Assembly: GCA_022448425.1 (NCBI GenBank) | Contig: JAKVCY010000025.1 | Coordinates: 1 to 39,968, forward strand | DNA: 39,968 nt | Source of the DNA: Thalassotalea sp. | Lineage (GTDB): Bacteria; Pseudomonadota; Gammaproteobacteria; Enterobacterales; Alteromonadaceae | Direction: 5' to 3' | Shown here: in pieces, positions 1-7,305 of the stretch | How the letters are laid out: each line of letters starts with the position of its first letter | How positions within the stretch are numbered: the stretch's first letter is position 1 | The notes under the pieces: generated by a model | What the model saw: the letters and a program-made list of their open reading frames with translations, nothing else | The model's database searches: none | What the model was told of the DNA's origin: nothing | Program-made: the position numbers and the translations under genes

Positions 1-252
1 TGTCTCCAAGTTTATCGACTAATTTTAAATCTAGCTTAGCAACGACTTCTGAGATTGAGCGATTGCGGTACAAGCCTATACTAACGAGTAACCAAACAAC
101 CAACTCCGCTGGTAGTTTTCGCCTTCTGATCTGGCTTTATCGGTTTGCTCTAGCGCTTGTTCTATCCATTCTAGCGGTAACTCCTTTTGAAATACTGATA
201 AATCTTCAGGGGCAGCAAAGAGTTCTGTATCGATTAACCAATTAGAAAGCAT
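1..252 (-). pseudogene. IS4-family transposase, N-terminal part, frameshifted
   Basis: From the ATG at 252 the minus strand encodes an IS4-type N-terminal domain (MLSNWLIDTELFAAPEDLSV, then ELPLEWIEQALEQTDKA). After codon GCC at 133-135 this frame goes astray and stops near 75. The reading continues perfectly in another frame as IRRRKLPAELVVWLL, then IGLYRNRSISEVVAKLDLKL to the window edge, which is the conserved IS4 sequence expected next. One base missing between 130 and 131 explains it. The rest of the gene, including the DDE catalytic residues, is outside the window. A sequencing error is the alternative to true decay. Confidence 0.8.
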
Positions 253-254
253 AA

Positions 255-286
255 AAAAATCCAGTGACTTCTGAGCACTGGATTTT
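255..286 (-). terminator. Hairpin with T run just before the transposase start
   Basis: On the minus strand AAAATCCAGTG (286-276) pairs with CACTGGATTTTT (266-255), followed by a T run that ends at the transposase ATG. It has the form of an intrinsic terminator placed inside the IS end. Many insertion sequences carry such a structure to stop outside transcription from raising transposase expression; that role here is inference. Confidence 0.55.
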
Positions 287-511
287 GATCCGATTATTTT
301 AAGAGTCAAGCCTTAACTGATCGGTGTTAACGCAAATGCGTGGCTTTTTTTGTGCCTTTAACTGGGTATAAACCACCTTAATTCATGCCTATTTGAAGGA
401 GGGCACTACGAACAAACACTATAAATGCGGGCAAAAGAATAAATTAAATCCAAATCTTATTACGCTGTAGGCCAATAAAAATAAATGATGGAATATAATG
501 TTTACGATTGC

Positions 512-529
512 TGAAAATAAAGCTTTACA
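512..529 (+). promoter_or_regulatory. Candidate TyrR box upstream of aroF-tyrA
   Basis: TGAAAA-N6-TTTACA matches the TyrR box TGTAAA-N6-TTTACA in 11 of 12 defined positions. A weaker copy, TGGAAT-N6-TTTACG, lies at 489-506, five bases upstream. The right half (524-529) is also the -35 element of the candidate promoter, the arrangement expected for tyrosine repression. In enterobacteria aroF-tyrA is repressed by TyrR with tyrosine. No tyrR gene is in the window, so regulation is inferred from the site and the known regulon only. Confidence 0.55.
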
Positions 530-553
530 CTATGTATTTTTTGTAGGTAGTAT
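524..553 (+). promoter_or_regulatory. Candidate aroF promoter
   Basis: TTTACA (524-529) and TAGTAT (548-553) are separated by 18 bases, a fair sigma-70 match. Transcription would start near 560 and leave a leader of about 210 bases before the aroF ATG at 774. The overlap with the TyrR box supports the assignment. Other promoters closer to the gene cannot be excluded. Confidence 0.4.
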
Positions 554-773
554 GTTGCCGAAATCGTCAGTATCGCTAATTTTTTCAACATTGGACCTTG
601 TCGAGTCAAAGGCTTCTATCTTGTAGAGAAAACATAGCTAGAATCTGATGCTTAATTTTTTATTGAGTTGCTGATAGCTAACTTTATCTTTCAATAATGT
701 TGGCTCATCTTTAGTACAGCACATGCTTGTTTAACTCATATTTGTCGGACACAACAATTTACCGGAAAAAACT

Positions 774-1856
774 ATGGCTAGCGCATTACACAAGAGCTCA
801 CTTAACGATATTCACGTTAATGCTGAAGAAGTACTTATTACTCCAGAGCAGTTAAGAAAGGCATTGCCACTTTCAGAAGAAGGGCGAGAGTTTGTTAAAA
901 CCTCTCGTGAAATCATTTCTAACATCATTCATAAAAAAGACCACAGACTACTCGTTATCAGTGGTCCTTGTTCAGTTCATGATGTTGATGCCGCGAAAGA
1001 GTATGCTCGTCAGCTAAAAGCGCTAGCTGAAAAATATGACAATGAGCTGTTTGTGGTAATGCGAGTGTATTTCGAAAAACCACGTACTACCGTCGGTTGG
1101 AAAGGTTTAATAAACGATCCGAATATGGATGGCTCGTTCGATGTAGAAACCGGGCTTTTAAAAGCGCGTGAATTGTTGATTTACCTGACAGAGCTCGGTT
1201 TGCCACTAGCCACAGAAGCGCTAGACCCTATCAGCCCGCAATACTTGGCAGAGCTATTTAGTTGGGCTGCTATAGGCGCTCGTACTACTGAATCGCAAAC
1301 ACACCGTGAAATGGCAAGTGGATTATCAATGCCTATTGGTTTTAAGAACGGCACCAACGGTAGCTTAGATGTTGCAATTAATGCATTGCAATCAGCTGCA
1401 TCGTCTCACCGCTTCATGGGAATTAACCGTCAAGGGCAAGTTGCACTAATTAAAACGTCTGGTAACCCTGATGGTCATGTCATTTTACGTGGTGGCAAGC
1501 AGCCAAACTACGACTCTGTTAATGTTGCGATATGTGAGAAAGATTTAGCGGCACAATCTTTAGATCCTGCAATAGTAGTGGACTGTAGCCATGGTAACTC
1601 AAATAAGGACTACCGCCGTCAGCCATTAGTTGCTGAAAACGTAGTCAATCAGATAATTGAGGGTAATAAATCAATTATTGGTATTATGTTAGAGAGTAAC
1701 TTAAAAGCAGGTAATCAAAGTGCCTCATTATCTAAAGAAGAGCTAGAGTACGGCGTTTCAGTTACCGATGCTTGTATTGACATGACATCTACTGAAGAAA
1801 TATTTGTACTCGCTAGTGACAAATTACAAGATACGCTAAAGGTGCGCATTCAATAA
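774..1856 (+). CDS. aroF: 3-deoxy-7-phosphoheptulonate (DAHP) synthase, AroF type
   Basis: Cytoplasmic enzyme that condenses phosphoenolpyruvate and erythrose 4-phosphate to DAHP, the entry step of the shikimate pathway. At 360 residues it has the length of type I short DAHP synthases. Family landmarks are visible: LLVISGPCSVHD (about 60-70), the RVYFEKPRTTVGWKGLINDP block (about 97-116), GARTTESQTHREMASGLSMP, GFKNGTNG, and the metal-site histidine in VDCSHGNS. The start at 774 is the first ATG; the ribosome site is weak (CGGAA). Nine bases separate its stop from tyrA, so the two are co-transcribed. The pairing with tyrA, as in enteric bacteria, argues for the tyrosine-sensitive isozyme; feedback specificity itself cannot be read here. 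Confidence 0.95.
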   Translation: MASALHKSSLNDIHVNAEEVLITPEQLRKALPLSEEGREFVKTSREIISNIIHKKDHRLLVISGPCSVHDVDAAKEYARQLKALAEKYDNELFVVMRVYFEKPRTTVGWKGLINDPNMDGSFDVETGLLKARELLIYLTELGLPLATEALDPISPQYLAELFSWAAIGARTTESQTHREMASGLSMPIGFKNGTNGSLDVAINALQSAASSHRFMGINRQGQVALIKTSGNPDGHVILRGGKQPNYDSVNVAICEKDLAAQSLDPAIVVDCSHGNSNKDYRRQPLVAENVVNQIIEGNKSIIGIMLESNLKAGNQSASLSKEELEYGVSVTDACIDMTSTEEIFVLASDKLQDTLKVRIQ

Positions 1857-1865
1857 TCACCCTAT

Positions 1866-2993
1866 ATGAAAGACATCACAGAAGATTTAACAAAACTTCG
1901 CGACGAAATTGATGACATAGACAGCCAGTTGGTTGCGCTATTGGCAAAGAGACGTCGCGTTACTACACAAGTGGGCGTGCTAAAAAGTGAAGTTGGCATG
2001 CCCATTTACGCGCCTGATAGAGAAGCTGCTTTACTCGCAAAACGCAGAGAGCAAGCGGCAGCTGAAGGCGTAAATCCTGAATTAATAGAGGACATCCTGC
2101 GCCGTACTATGCGGGATTCATACACTAGCCAAGATGAGAGTGGTTATCGCTGTGTAAATCCTGATTGCAAGGAAATTGTTGTTATCGGTGGACAAGGGCA
2201 GCTCGGTAGTATTTTCGTTGACCTGTTTAAACGCTCAGGCTACAACGTTCATATCATCGAAAAAGATGATTGGGCTCATAGTGAACCAGTATTAGCGAAG
2301 GCAAGCGTTGTTATCGTTGCAGTACCGATTAGACTGACGGCAATGATCATTCAAAGGCTAAGTACATTGCCAAAAAGCTGTATTTTAGCGGATGTAACGA
2401 GTGTTAAAGAGTCGCCGTTATATGAAATGCTGAAAGTTCATGAGGGGCCAGTTGTCGGTTTGCATCCTATGTTTGGCCCTGATGTCGCTGGCTTAATCAA
2501 ACAAACTATTATCACGTGTGATGGACGAGATAGTGATGCATACCAATGGCTGCTTGAGCAGTTTAAGGTGTGGGGCGCGACCATTTATCCTGTTACCGCT
2601 TACGAGCATGATAGCGCGATGGCAATGGTGCAGGTAATGCGTCACTTCTCAACAATAGCTTATGGTTATCACTTGATGACGGAAGGAGCGAATCTGCAAC
2701 AGCTTGTTGACATGAGTTCGCCGATTTATCGTCTAGAGCTGATTATGGTTGGCCGTTTGTTCGCACAAGATCCTGTTTTATATTCTGATATTATTTTTGC
2801 TAATTCCGACAATATCGCTATGATGAAGCGCTTCGCCTACCGATTCCTTGAGTTGCTTGAGGATGTCGAAATGGGTGACAAAACGGCTTTCATCACTATG
2901 TTTGACCAAGTCGCAAATTGGTTTGGCGATTATGCCGATATTTTCTTGAAAGAAAGTAAAGCCATGTTGTTAAAAGCAAACGAAATAAAATAA
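1866..2993 (+). CDS. tyrA: Bifunctional chorismate mutase / prephenate dehydrogenase (T-protein)
   Basis: Converts chorismate to prephenate and then, with NAD+, to 4-hydroxyphenylpyruvate, the precursor of tyrosine. Residues 1 to about 95 are an AroQ-type chorismate mutase (LRDEIDDIDSQLVALLAKRR, then APDREAALLAKRREQA). The dehydrogenase follows from about residue 100 with the nucleotide-binding loop VVIGGQGQLGSIFVDLF and then LHPMFGPDV, HDSAMAMVQVMRHF and the C-terminal helical part. The 375-residue length is normal for the fused T-protein. The ATG lies nine bases after the aroF stop with little ribosome-site signal, consistent with translation coupled to aroF. It is probably regulated by tyrosine through the promoter of aroF. 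Confidence 0.96.
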   Translation: MKDITEDLTKLRDEIDDIDSQLVALLAKRRRVTTQVGVLKSEVGMPIYAPDREAALLAKRREQAAAEGVNPELIEDILRRTMRDSYTSQDESGYRCVNPDCKEIVVIGGQGQLGSIFVDLFKRSGYNVHIIEKDDWAHSEPVLAKASVVIVAVPIRLTAMIIQRLSTLPKSCILADVTSVKESPLYEMLKVHEGPVVGLHPMFGPDVAGLIKQTIITCDGRDSDAYQWLLEQFKVWGATIYPVTAYEHDSAMAMVQVMRHFSTIAYGYHLMTEGANLQQLVDMSSPIYRLELIMVGRLFAQDPVLYSDIIFANSDNIAMMKRFAYRFLELLEDVEMGDKTAFITMFDQVANWFGDYADIFLKESKAMLLKANEIK

Positions 2994-3008
2994 TTAGAAA
3001 GAGGTTTT

Positions 3009-3506
3009 ATGGCGCGTCGAAAAAAATCACTTGTCTCTGTACTCATGCCATTCGCATTGTCTATTGCATTGTCAGCGTGTGCAGGCACAACGCCTGAGCA
3101 TGGAAAAACAAAAGACTTTGTGGGAGAAATTACCCACGTGCAATTGCTTGATGATTACCAGCACTTTGATGCAAATTATCAATCCTTTGAAGTGACAGAT
3201 GAACAAGCTTCACTGCTAGGTGCGTTGCCTGCTGATACCAAAATCGACGTGTATTTCGCGACTTGGTGTCATGACAGCGTACGTGAAGTGCCTCGCTTAT
3301 TAAAAGCCATGGCCACAAGACCTGACATTGAATTAAATCTTTTAGCGTTAGACTACAAGAAGCAAGATCCGAATGGCCTAGCTGAAAAAGCAGGTGTTAA
3401 GTTCACTCCTACGATTGTTGTTTCTAAAAACGGTAAAGAACTTGGTCGTATCATTGAACGACCAGAAAAGGGGTTTGTTGAAGATATCGCCGGTTTCGTG
3501 AAATAA
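3009..3506 (+). CDS. Thioredoxin-fold lipoprotein with WCHDS motif
   Basis: A 165-residue protein with a charged N-terminus, a hydrophobic stretch and the lipobox LSAC (Cys24), so it is probably a lipoprotein facing the periplasm. The rest fits a thioredoxin fold: YFATWCHDSVREVPRLL (about 82-98) and the cis-proline loop KFTPTIVV (Pro134). The usual CxxC is reduced to a single cysteine (Cys87, with Ser90), as in thioredoxin-like reductases that work through one thiol, so disulfide exchange in the ordinary way is unlikely. A good ribosome site (AAAGAGG) precedes the ATG. It starts 15 bases after tyrA and ends before a strong terminator, so it may ride on the aroF-tyrA transcript. Substrate unknown. 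Confidence 0.8.
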   Translation: MARRKKSLVSVLMPFALSIALSACAGTTPEHGKTKDFVGEITHVQLLDDYQHFDANYQSFEVTDEQASLLGALPADTKIDVYFATWCHDSVREVPRLLKAMATRPDIELNLLALDYKKQDPNGLAEKAGVKFTPTIVVSKNGKELGRIIERPEKGFVEDIAGFVK

Positions 3507-3573
3507 GACTTCAACGTTTAAAGCAGACGTTGAATTGGTTCACTCAACGTCACTAAGTTCGATAATTGTTAAT

Positions 3574-3606
3574 AAAAGGGAGCATCTGAAATGTGCTCCC
3601 TTTTTT
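3574..3606 (+). terminator. Intrinsic terminator after the aroF-tyrA-lipoprotein operon
   Basis: AAAAGGGAGCA (3574-3584) pairs with TGCTCCCTTTT (3594-3604) around a nine-base loop and is followed by a T run. The stem begins with A and ends with T runs, so it could also stop the convergent minus-strand transcript that ends at 3636. A second hairpin without a T run (TTCAACGT/ACGTTGAA, 3510-3534) lies just upstream. Confidence 0.85.
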
Positions 3607-3635
3607 ATTGCTCTTACCGTAGTAAACAGCACGCC

Positions 3636-4439
3636 CTAGCTTGGTTTAAACTTTACCTGCGCATAAACTATATTATCGTTGCCGTCTAAGTATGTAAGGG
3701 ACATTGGCGATTCAGTTTCTGAGGAGGGAAACTCTGCATTGGGTATTTGTGTCAACGCGTCTATGTATATTTTGAACCAAGTATTGCCTCCGATATCCTT
3801 GCCCAAAATATCACACATCAATTGTTTACAGCTTACGTTCAGCAGCTCAAAGTTTGCAGCATGTTTGTGGTTCTCAATAAACTGTCGCAGCTCTTGAGTC
3901 ATATTGTAAGCCCAAACATCATCGTCTATGACGTCCTGCTTTAACTCTGGCTGAGTAACAAAATCGTTACCTTCTTGTATTTTCGCGAACATATGGCTAC
4001 TCAGTTCAGATGAACTATTAGCCGTTATCAGCTCTTGTAGTTTTGAGCGGTGTTCTGTCGCCCACTCGTTCAATACAAGCTCTTCTTCAGTAAGTTGGCT
4101 TGCTTGCCCAGCGTTATCTATTGTCTGAACTTTTGAGTCGATGTTGTGTGTTTGGGCTAAATCTTGTACTGCCAAATCTGGATTGTTGCTTTGGATATTC
4201 TCGTCAGCTAGAAACGGGCCATTCGCGTCAGTATCTTCACTTTTGTCCTTTTTGTTGGCATGCGCGCTTAGCACACTCTGGGAAGGGTTATTAAGGTCGC
4301 CTTGAGGCTGCGATACTTGTTTATCAGTCGACTTATCTTGCCATGGGAGTTCAGGTGGACTCGTTATGTAAGGGGAGAAAAAATAACCCAGCGAAAAGGC
4401 GATAACAGCTGTGATGCTGCAACTAACTAGCAATCTCAT
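3636..4439 (-). CDS. Membrane-anchored periplasmic protein of unknown function
   Basis: I do not recognise this gene. The N-terminus has one hydrophobic helix (residues about 2-22, LLVSCSITAVIAFSLGYFF), then about 95 polar, low-complexity residues rich in Asp, Asn, Gln and Ser that look like a flexible linker. The C-terminal 130 residues form the folded part, with the motif VSCKQLMCDI holding two cysteines five residues apart, then GNTWFKIYIDAL. This suggests a periplasmic domain with one disulfide on a single-pass anchor. The ATG at 4439 is preferred over the one at 4445 because GGA stands six bases before it. The gene converges on the upstream operon and shares its terminator region. Confidence 0.7.
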   Translation of the reverse strand: MRLLVSCSITAVIAFSLGYFFSPYITSPPELPWQDKSTDKQVSQPQGDLNNPSQSVLSAHANKKDKSEDTDANGPFLADENIQSNNPDLAVQDLAQTHNIDSKVQTIDNAGQASQLTEEELVLNEWATEHRSKLQELITANSSSELSSHMFAKIQEGNDFVTQPELKQDVIDDDVWAYNMTQELRQFIENHKHAANFELLNVSCKQLMCDILGKDIGGNTWFKIYIDALTQIPNAEFPSSETESPMSLTYLDGNDNIVYAQVKFKPS

Positions 4440-4626
4440 AAACATTCCATGTCATTTTAGTTAAATTCTTAAAATAACACTGAAGTATCAATTATTCAAT
4501 CGTGTTTTCAGTGGGTTAACTGGCTCAGAGATAGGATAAAGAAAACGATAGTCATGCAAGTTAGCTCCCAGATTCGGCTATGTGGCGCTGCGGCTGGAAG
4601 TCGAACAAATAGCGAGTATCTCACTG

Positions 4627-5622
4627 CTACCTTTTAACAAACTCTACAAGTGCTTCTGTAAGCCCTGATACGATAGGTAACTCTGGATTGCTGTAAGTTG
4701 CAATGTTTTTCGCTCTATCAGCAGGTGCTCGTTTGAATATGTGATTCATGCCTTCTAGGTTAATAAGCTTAGCTTGTGGAGAAGCATCAGCTAACATTTT
4801 ACCCTGCTTTAAGCCTACCTGAATATCTGTCGTTCCCTGTAAGATTAAGGTCGGTTTTTCAAGCTTTTTTAACTCTTTTGCAGGGTCATATTTAAGCCAA
4901 GATATCATGTAGGGCTGAACACTTGGTCTAAATAGCGCGAGTAAGAATGGTGGGACCTCTTCAACTTCGTTTCCTTCGACTAAACTGTCGAGTATCGGCT
5001 TCGCCTGATTCATAACAAAAGCAGGTTGTGCACTTAGCTGCTTTTCGATGACATTTCCGATACCTTCACCGGCACCTGCTAGCGACACGTATTTATCAAC
5101 TCCTTTGACTCTGGCTGCTATCATGCCTATTAAGGAACCTTCACTATGTCCGATAATTACGAGTTGAGTATTTGATAGCTTCGGTAGTTTGTTAAGGTAA
5201 TAAACCCACGAGCGAGCATCCTCAATGTAATGTTCAAAGCGCAAATCACTCTCTTTAATGGCCGCGCCTGCACTTTCACCTACTCCTCGTTTGTCATAGC
5301 GAAGTGAGGCAATATTATGCTCGGCTAATGCATATGCTAGTAATTTTAATGAATCACTCTTAACGTGGCCGGAATTACCATCTCGGTTTGTGGGCCCTGA
5401 ACCCGCGATAATAAGTGCTACTGCGCTAACTGATTCATCATTGTCACCGGTGAGAAAGGTTAATGTACCGTGCAATTCTCCAGTGCCAGTATCTACCGAA
5501 ACATATGTCTCTTTGAAGTTAGCTTTATTGGCTTTTGCTGGAGGTGCGTAGGTTGCAACTAAAGTCAAAAGGCAATATACAACAGCAGATAAGATACGCA
5601 CGTTGAAGTGTTCGTTAGTCAT
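4627..5622 (-). CDS. Exported alpha/beta hydrolase (serine esterase-like)
   Basis: A 331-residue protein with an N-terminal hydrophobic export signal (about 8-32, ending PAKANKA). The alpha/beta hydrolase core shows the oxyanion region LIIAGSGPTNRDGN, LRYDKRGVGES, the nucleophile elbow VIIGHSEGSLIG (Ser160), Asp266 in ILQGTTDIQV and His294 in GMNHIF, so the catalytic triad looks complete. The layout resembles the group of periplasmic hydrolases annotated as dienelactone hydrolase-like or acyl esterases. The natural substrate cannot be told. It lies alone between the unknown anchored protein and an outer-membrane protein, all on the minus strand with gaps of 80 to 190 bases, so an operon is uncertain. 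Confidence 0.85.
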   Translation of the reverse strand: MTNEHFNVRILSAVVYCLLTLVATYAPPAKANKANFKETYVSVDTGTGELHGTLTFLTGDNDESVSAVALIIAGSGPTNRDGNSGHVKSDSLKLLAYALAEHNIASLRYDKRGVGESAGAAIKESDLRFEHYIEDARSWVYYLNKLPKLSNTQLVIIGHSEGSLIGMIAARVKGVDKYVSLAGAGEGIGNVIEKQLSAQPAFVMNQAKPILDSLVEGNEVEEVPPFLLALFRPSVQPYMISWLKYDPAKELKKLEKPTLILQGTTDIQVGLKQGKMLADASPQAKLINLEGMNHIFKRAPADRAKNIATYSNPELPIVSGLTEALVEFVKR

Positions 5623-5708
5623 GTGATTACTTCTGTTGTTATTTTATTTAGATAATCGTTTGTTGGTAGGCAATGATTTACAGCCAGAGGCAACTATTTT
5701 GAGCAAGA

Positions 5709-6326
5709 TCAAAACGAAAATGCGACGCCGACAGATACTGACGCATCAAAGTAAACGGGATTACTAAACTCTGCGTAGCAGGTTTGGTCTTCACAGAAAA
5801 ATTCGTCGTCTTCGTCAGTTACTGTTGCATAGCCGCGTAATTCTGTGAATACAGCAAAGCCTGATTGCATCTCGTAGCGAGTTCCGAAGGCGAGTGTTGC
5901 AGAAGGGTAAAGTGCACTTTCGTGGGCTGAGTCCATGTAAGCACCACCTAAGCCAAATGAAAAAGTGCTAATATAGTTACTTTGTCTAAACAATGCGACA
6001 CCGTTGAAGTGGGCATATAGAATATCTAGATCTTCACTGTTTCCAGCACTGGTATTATCAAATTCATGACTAACGTAGTTTACCAGTACTTGCCCTTGCC
6101 TGTTTGGCGATTCTTGCCAAGATAAGGCCGCACCAAAGTGTGGTTCACTACTCATGGAAAGGTCATTACCCGCGCTGTCTTCTAAGTCGCTGCTTGTCAT
6201 GTAGCCGAAAATAGGAGCAATATCGAACTTTTTCTGACTCGGTCCATTTTGTCCGTGTGCAACGGAAGTAAACAACGACAACGCTGCAGCGATAGTTAAT
6301 ATCGAGGATTTAAAATGGCGTAACAT
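5709..6326 (-). CDS. Small outer-membrane beta-barrel protein
   Basis: A 205-residue protein with a clear signal peptide ending SVAHGQ (about 1-26). The mature part alternates polar and hydrophobic residues in short strands separated by acidic loops (for example FDIAPIFGYMTSSDLED, VLVNYVSHEFDN, FAVFTELRGYATVTDEDDE) and ends with VSVGVAFSF, the C-terminal phenylalanine used for insertion into the outer membrane. Two cysteines in the last large loop (FFCEDQTCYAEF) may form a disulfide. Length and pattern suit an eight-stranded barrel of the OmpW/OmpX size class, but no family can be named. An AGGGAA ribosome site precedes the ATG. Function unknown. Confidence 0.75.
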   Translation of the reverse strand: MLRHFKSSILTIAAALSLFTSVAHGQNGPSQKKFDIAPIFGYMTSSDLEDSAGNDLSMSSEPHFGAALSWQESPNRQGQVLVNYVSHEFDNTSAGNSEDLDILYAHFNGVALFRQSNYISTFSFGLGGAYMDSAHESALYPSATLAFGTRYEMQSGFAVFTELRGYATVTDEDDEFFCEDQTCYAEFSNPVYFDASVSVGVAFSF

Positions 6327-6445
6327 GACTAATTCCCTGAGCTTATGATTTTAATATTTAATTAGTGCTTCAGTATTAGAGTATACCTAGTTGCCATTAA
6401 TACAAGTTTTTTATCGCTAAGTTATTTATTTATTTGGCTATTTTG

Positions 6446-7126
6446 TTAATTCGTCTTTGCTTTTTCTGCAGTCGTAGCGCTCTCGTCATCTAGCTTTGCT
6501 TGAGTGGCTTCAATAAGGGTGGTCAAGATTTCTGTTCCGGTAATACTCATCATTTTGGCTTTTGATAATTGTTCGGTTGGAAGCTGAAGGTCAGAAAAAA
6601 TAATCTCCTCTACCAGTTGGTTGTTCTCAGATAACGTGACGATAAGCGTTTTAATCGTAAGCTTATTAACCTTTACTTGAAACTCTTGATTGCCGTTTAA
6701 CCCTCGCTGTTGGCTATTGGCTTGCTGAGCTAATTGATTAATTGTCTCTATCATCAGTGTATTTGCTTCTTTAACGTTTCCCCTTGGTAACGTCAGGTTC
6801 AGTGTGTCGACGGTCATCCATTCAACGTTAACTTCAGCCTTTTTCAAACTTCTCTTTTCATATTGCCAAACAAGAGAGTTAATCGTCATACCAATATCTT
6901 GTCCTTGAAATGGTATTGTTAGGCTTGCTTGTGAGATTTCTCCCATCGGTTCTGAAGGGGAGAGTTGGACATCCGATACTGAGAATTTGCTGCCTTTAGG
7001 AAGCTGTTCGTTGATGGTGATTTGGTAGTGGTTAAGGTATTGCTCGAATGAATTGTTGGCGGCGAACCACATTAATCCACCTAAAATGAAAAATGCGATA
7101 AAAACTAAACTTGCAGGTTTATTCAC
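6446..7126 (-). CDS. Membrane-anchored protein of unknown function
   Basis: Not recognised with certainty. The 226-residue protein begins with an uncleaved-looking hydrophobic helix (ASLVFIAFFILGGLMWFAA, residues 5-23) and continues as a periplasmic domain of alternating strands, for example FSVSDVQLSPSEPMGEISQA and FQVKVNKLTIKTLIVTLS. That pattern is reminiscent of AsmA or DUF945-type lipid-path proteins, but the similarity is only in style. The last 40 residues are rich in Ala, Lys and Glu and may be disordered. The start is a GTG at 7126 with a weak AGAAG upstream. It is divergent from the RND adaptor gene across 179 bases. Confidence 0.65.
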   Translation of the reverse strand: MNKPASLVFIAFFILGGLMWFAANNSFEQYLNHYQITINEQLPKGSKFSVSDVQLSPSEPMGEISQASLTIPFQGQDIGMTINSLVWQYEKRSLKKAEVNVEWMTVDTLNLTLPRGNVKEANTLMIETINQLAQQANSQQRGLNGNQEFQVKVNKLTIKTLIVTLSENNQLVEEIIFSDLQLPTEQLSKAKMMSITGTEILTTLIEATQAKLDDESATTAEKAKTN

Positions 7127-7305
7127 AACACTAACTTCTAATTATTTCAAAGTGTTTGATTATATAGTTGGCGACTGTAAGTTGCGAGTATTTACATTGT
7201 GCTAACACATTTACGGTTAACGTCCTATATTTTCAGATGAAATACATCGAGCACTTTACCGCTCTTAGGTATATTTACCGTGTCCCAAAATCAGAAGAAG
7301 TTGTT

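Larger units (their letters stand above)
1..329 (-). mobile_element. IS4-family insertion sequence, one end only
   Basis: The minus strand carries the 5' part of an IS4-type transposase and, outside it, a terminal sequence. Read on the minus strand from 329, the end is TAACACCGATCAGTTAAGG, which closely resembles the terminal repeat I remember for IS4 (TAATGCCGATCAGTTAAGG). I therefore place the element boundary at 329. The other end lies left of the window, so element length, second repeat and target duplication cannot be seen. Because the transposase is frameshifted, this copy is probably not autonomous. The family call rests on both the protein and the terminal repeat. Confidence 0.75.
330..773. 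other. Intergenic region between IS end and aroF
   Basis: This 444-base stretch has no convincing gene. At its left edge, ACGCA-AA-TGCGTGGC followed by seven T (330-351) looks like the right half of an intrinsic terminator whose left arm was cut by the insertion sequence. The middle holds a candidate TyrR box and promoter for aroF (described separately). The rest is AT-rich and shows nothing I can name. No tyrosine-rich leader peptide was seen before aroF. Confidence 0.6.

Noticed and set aside
63..245. Plus-strand open frame of 60 codons in the IS end
   Set aside because: It is the reverse of the transposase coding sequence.
3510..3534. Hairpin TTCAACGT/ACGTTGAA as a terminator
   Set aside because: No T run follows, and a much better terminator lies 40 bases downstream.
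7168..7305. Longer N-terminus for the RND adaptor starting at a TTG
   Set aside because: Puts 46 unrelated residues before the membrane anchor; the ATG at 7306 is directly before it.
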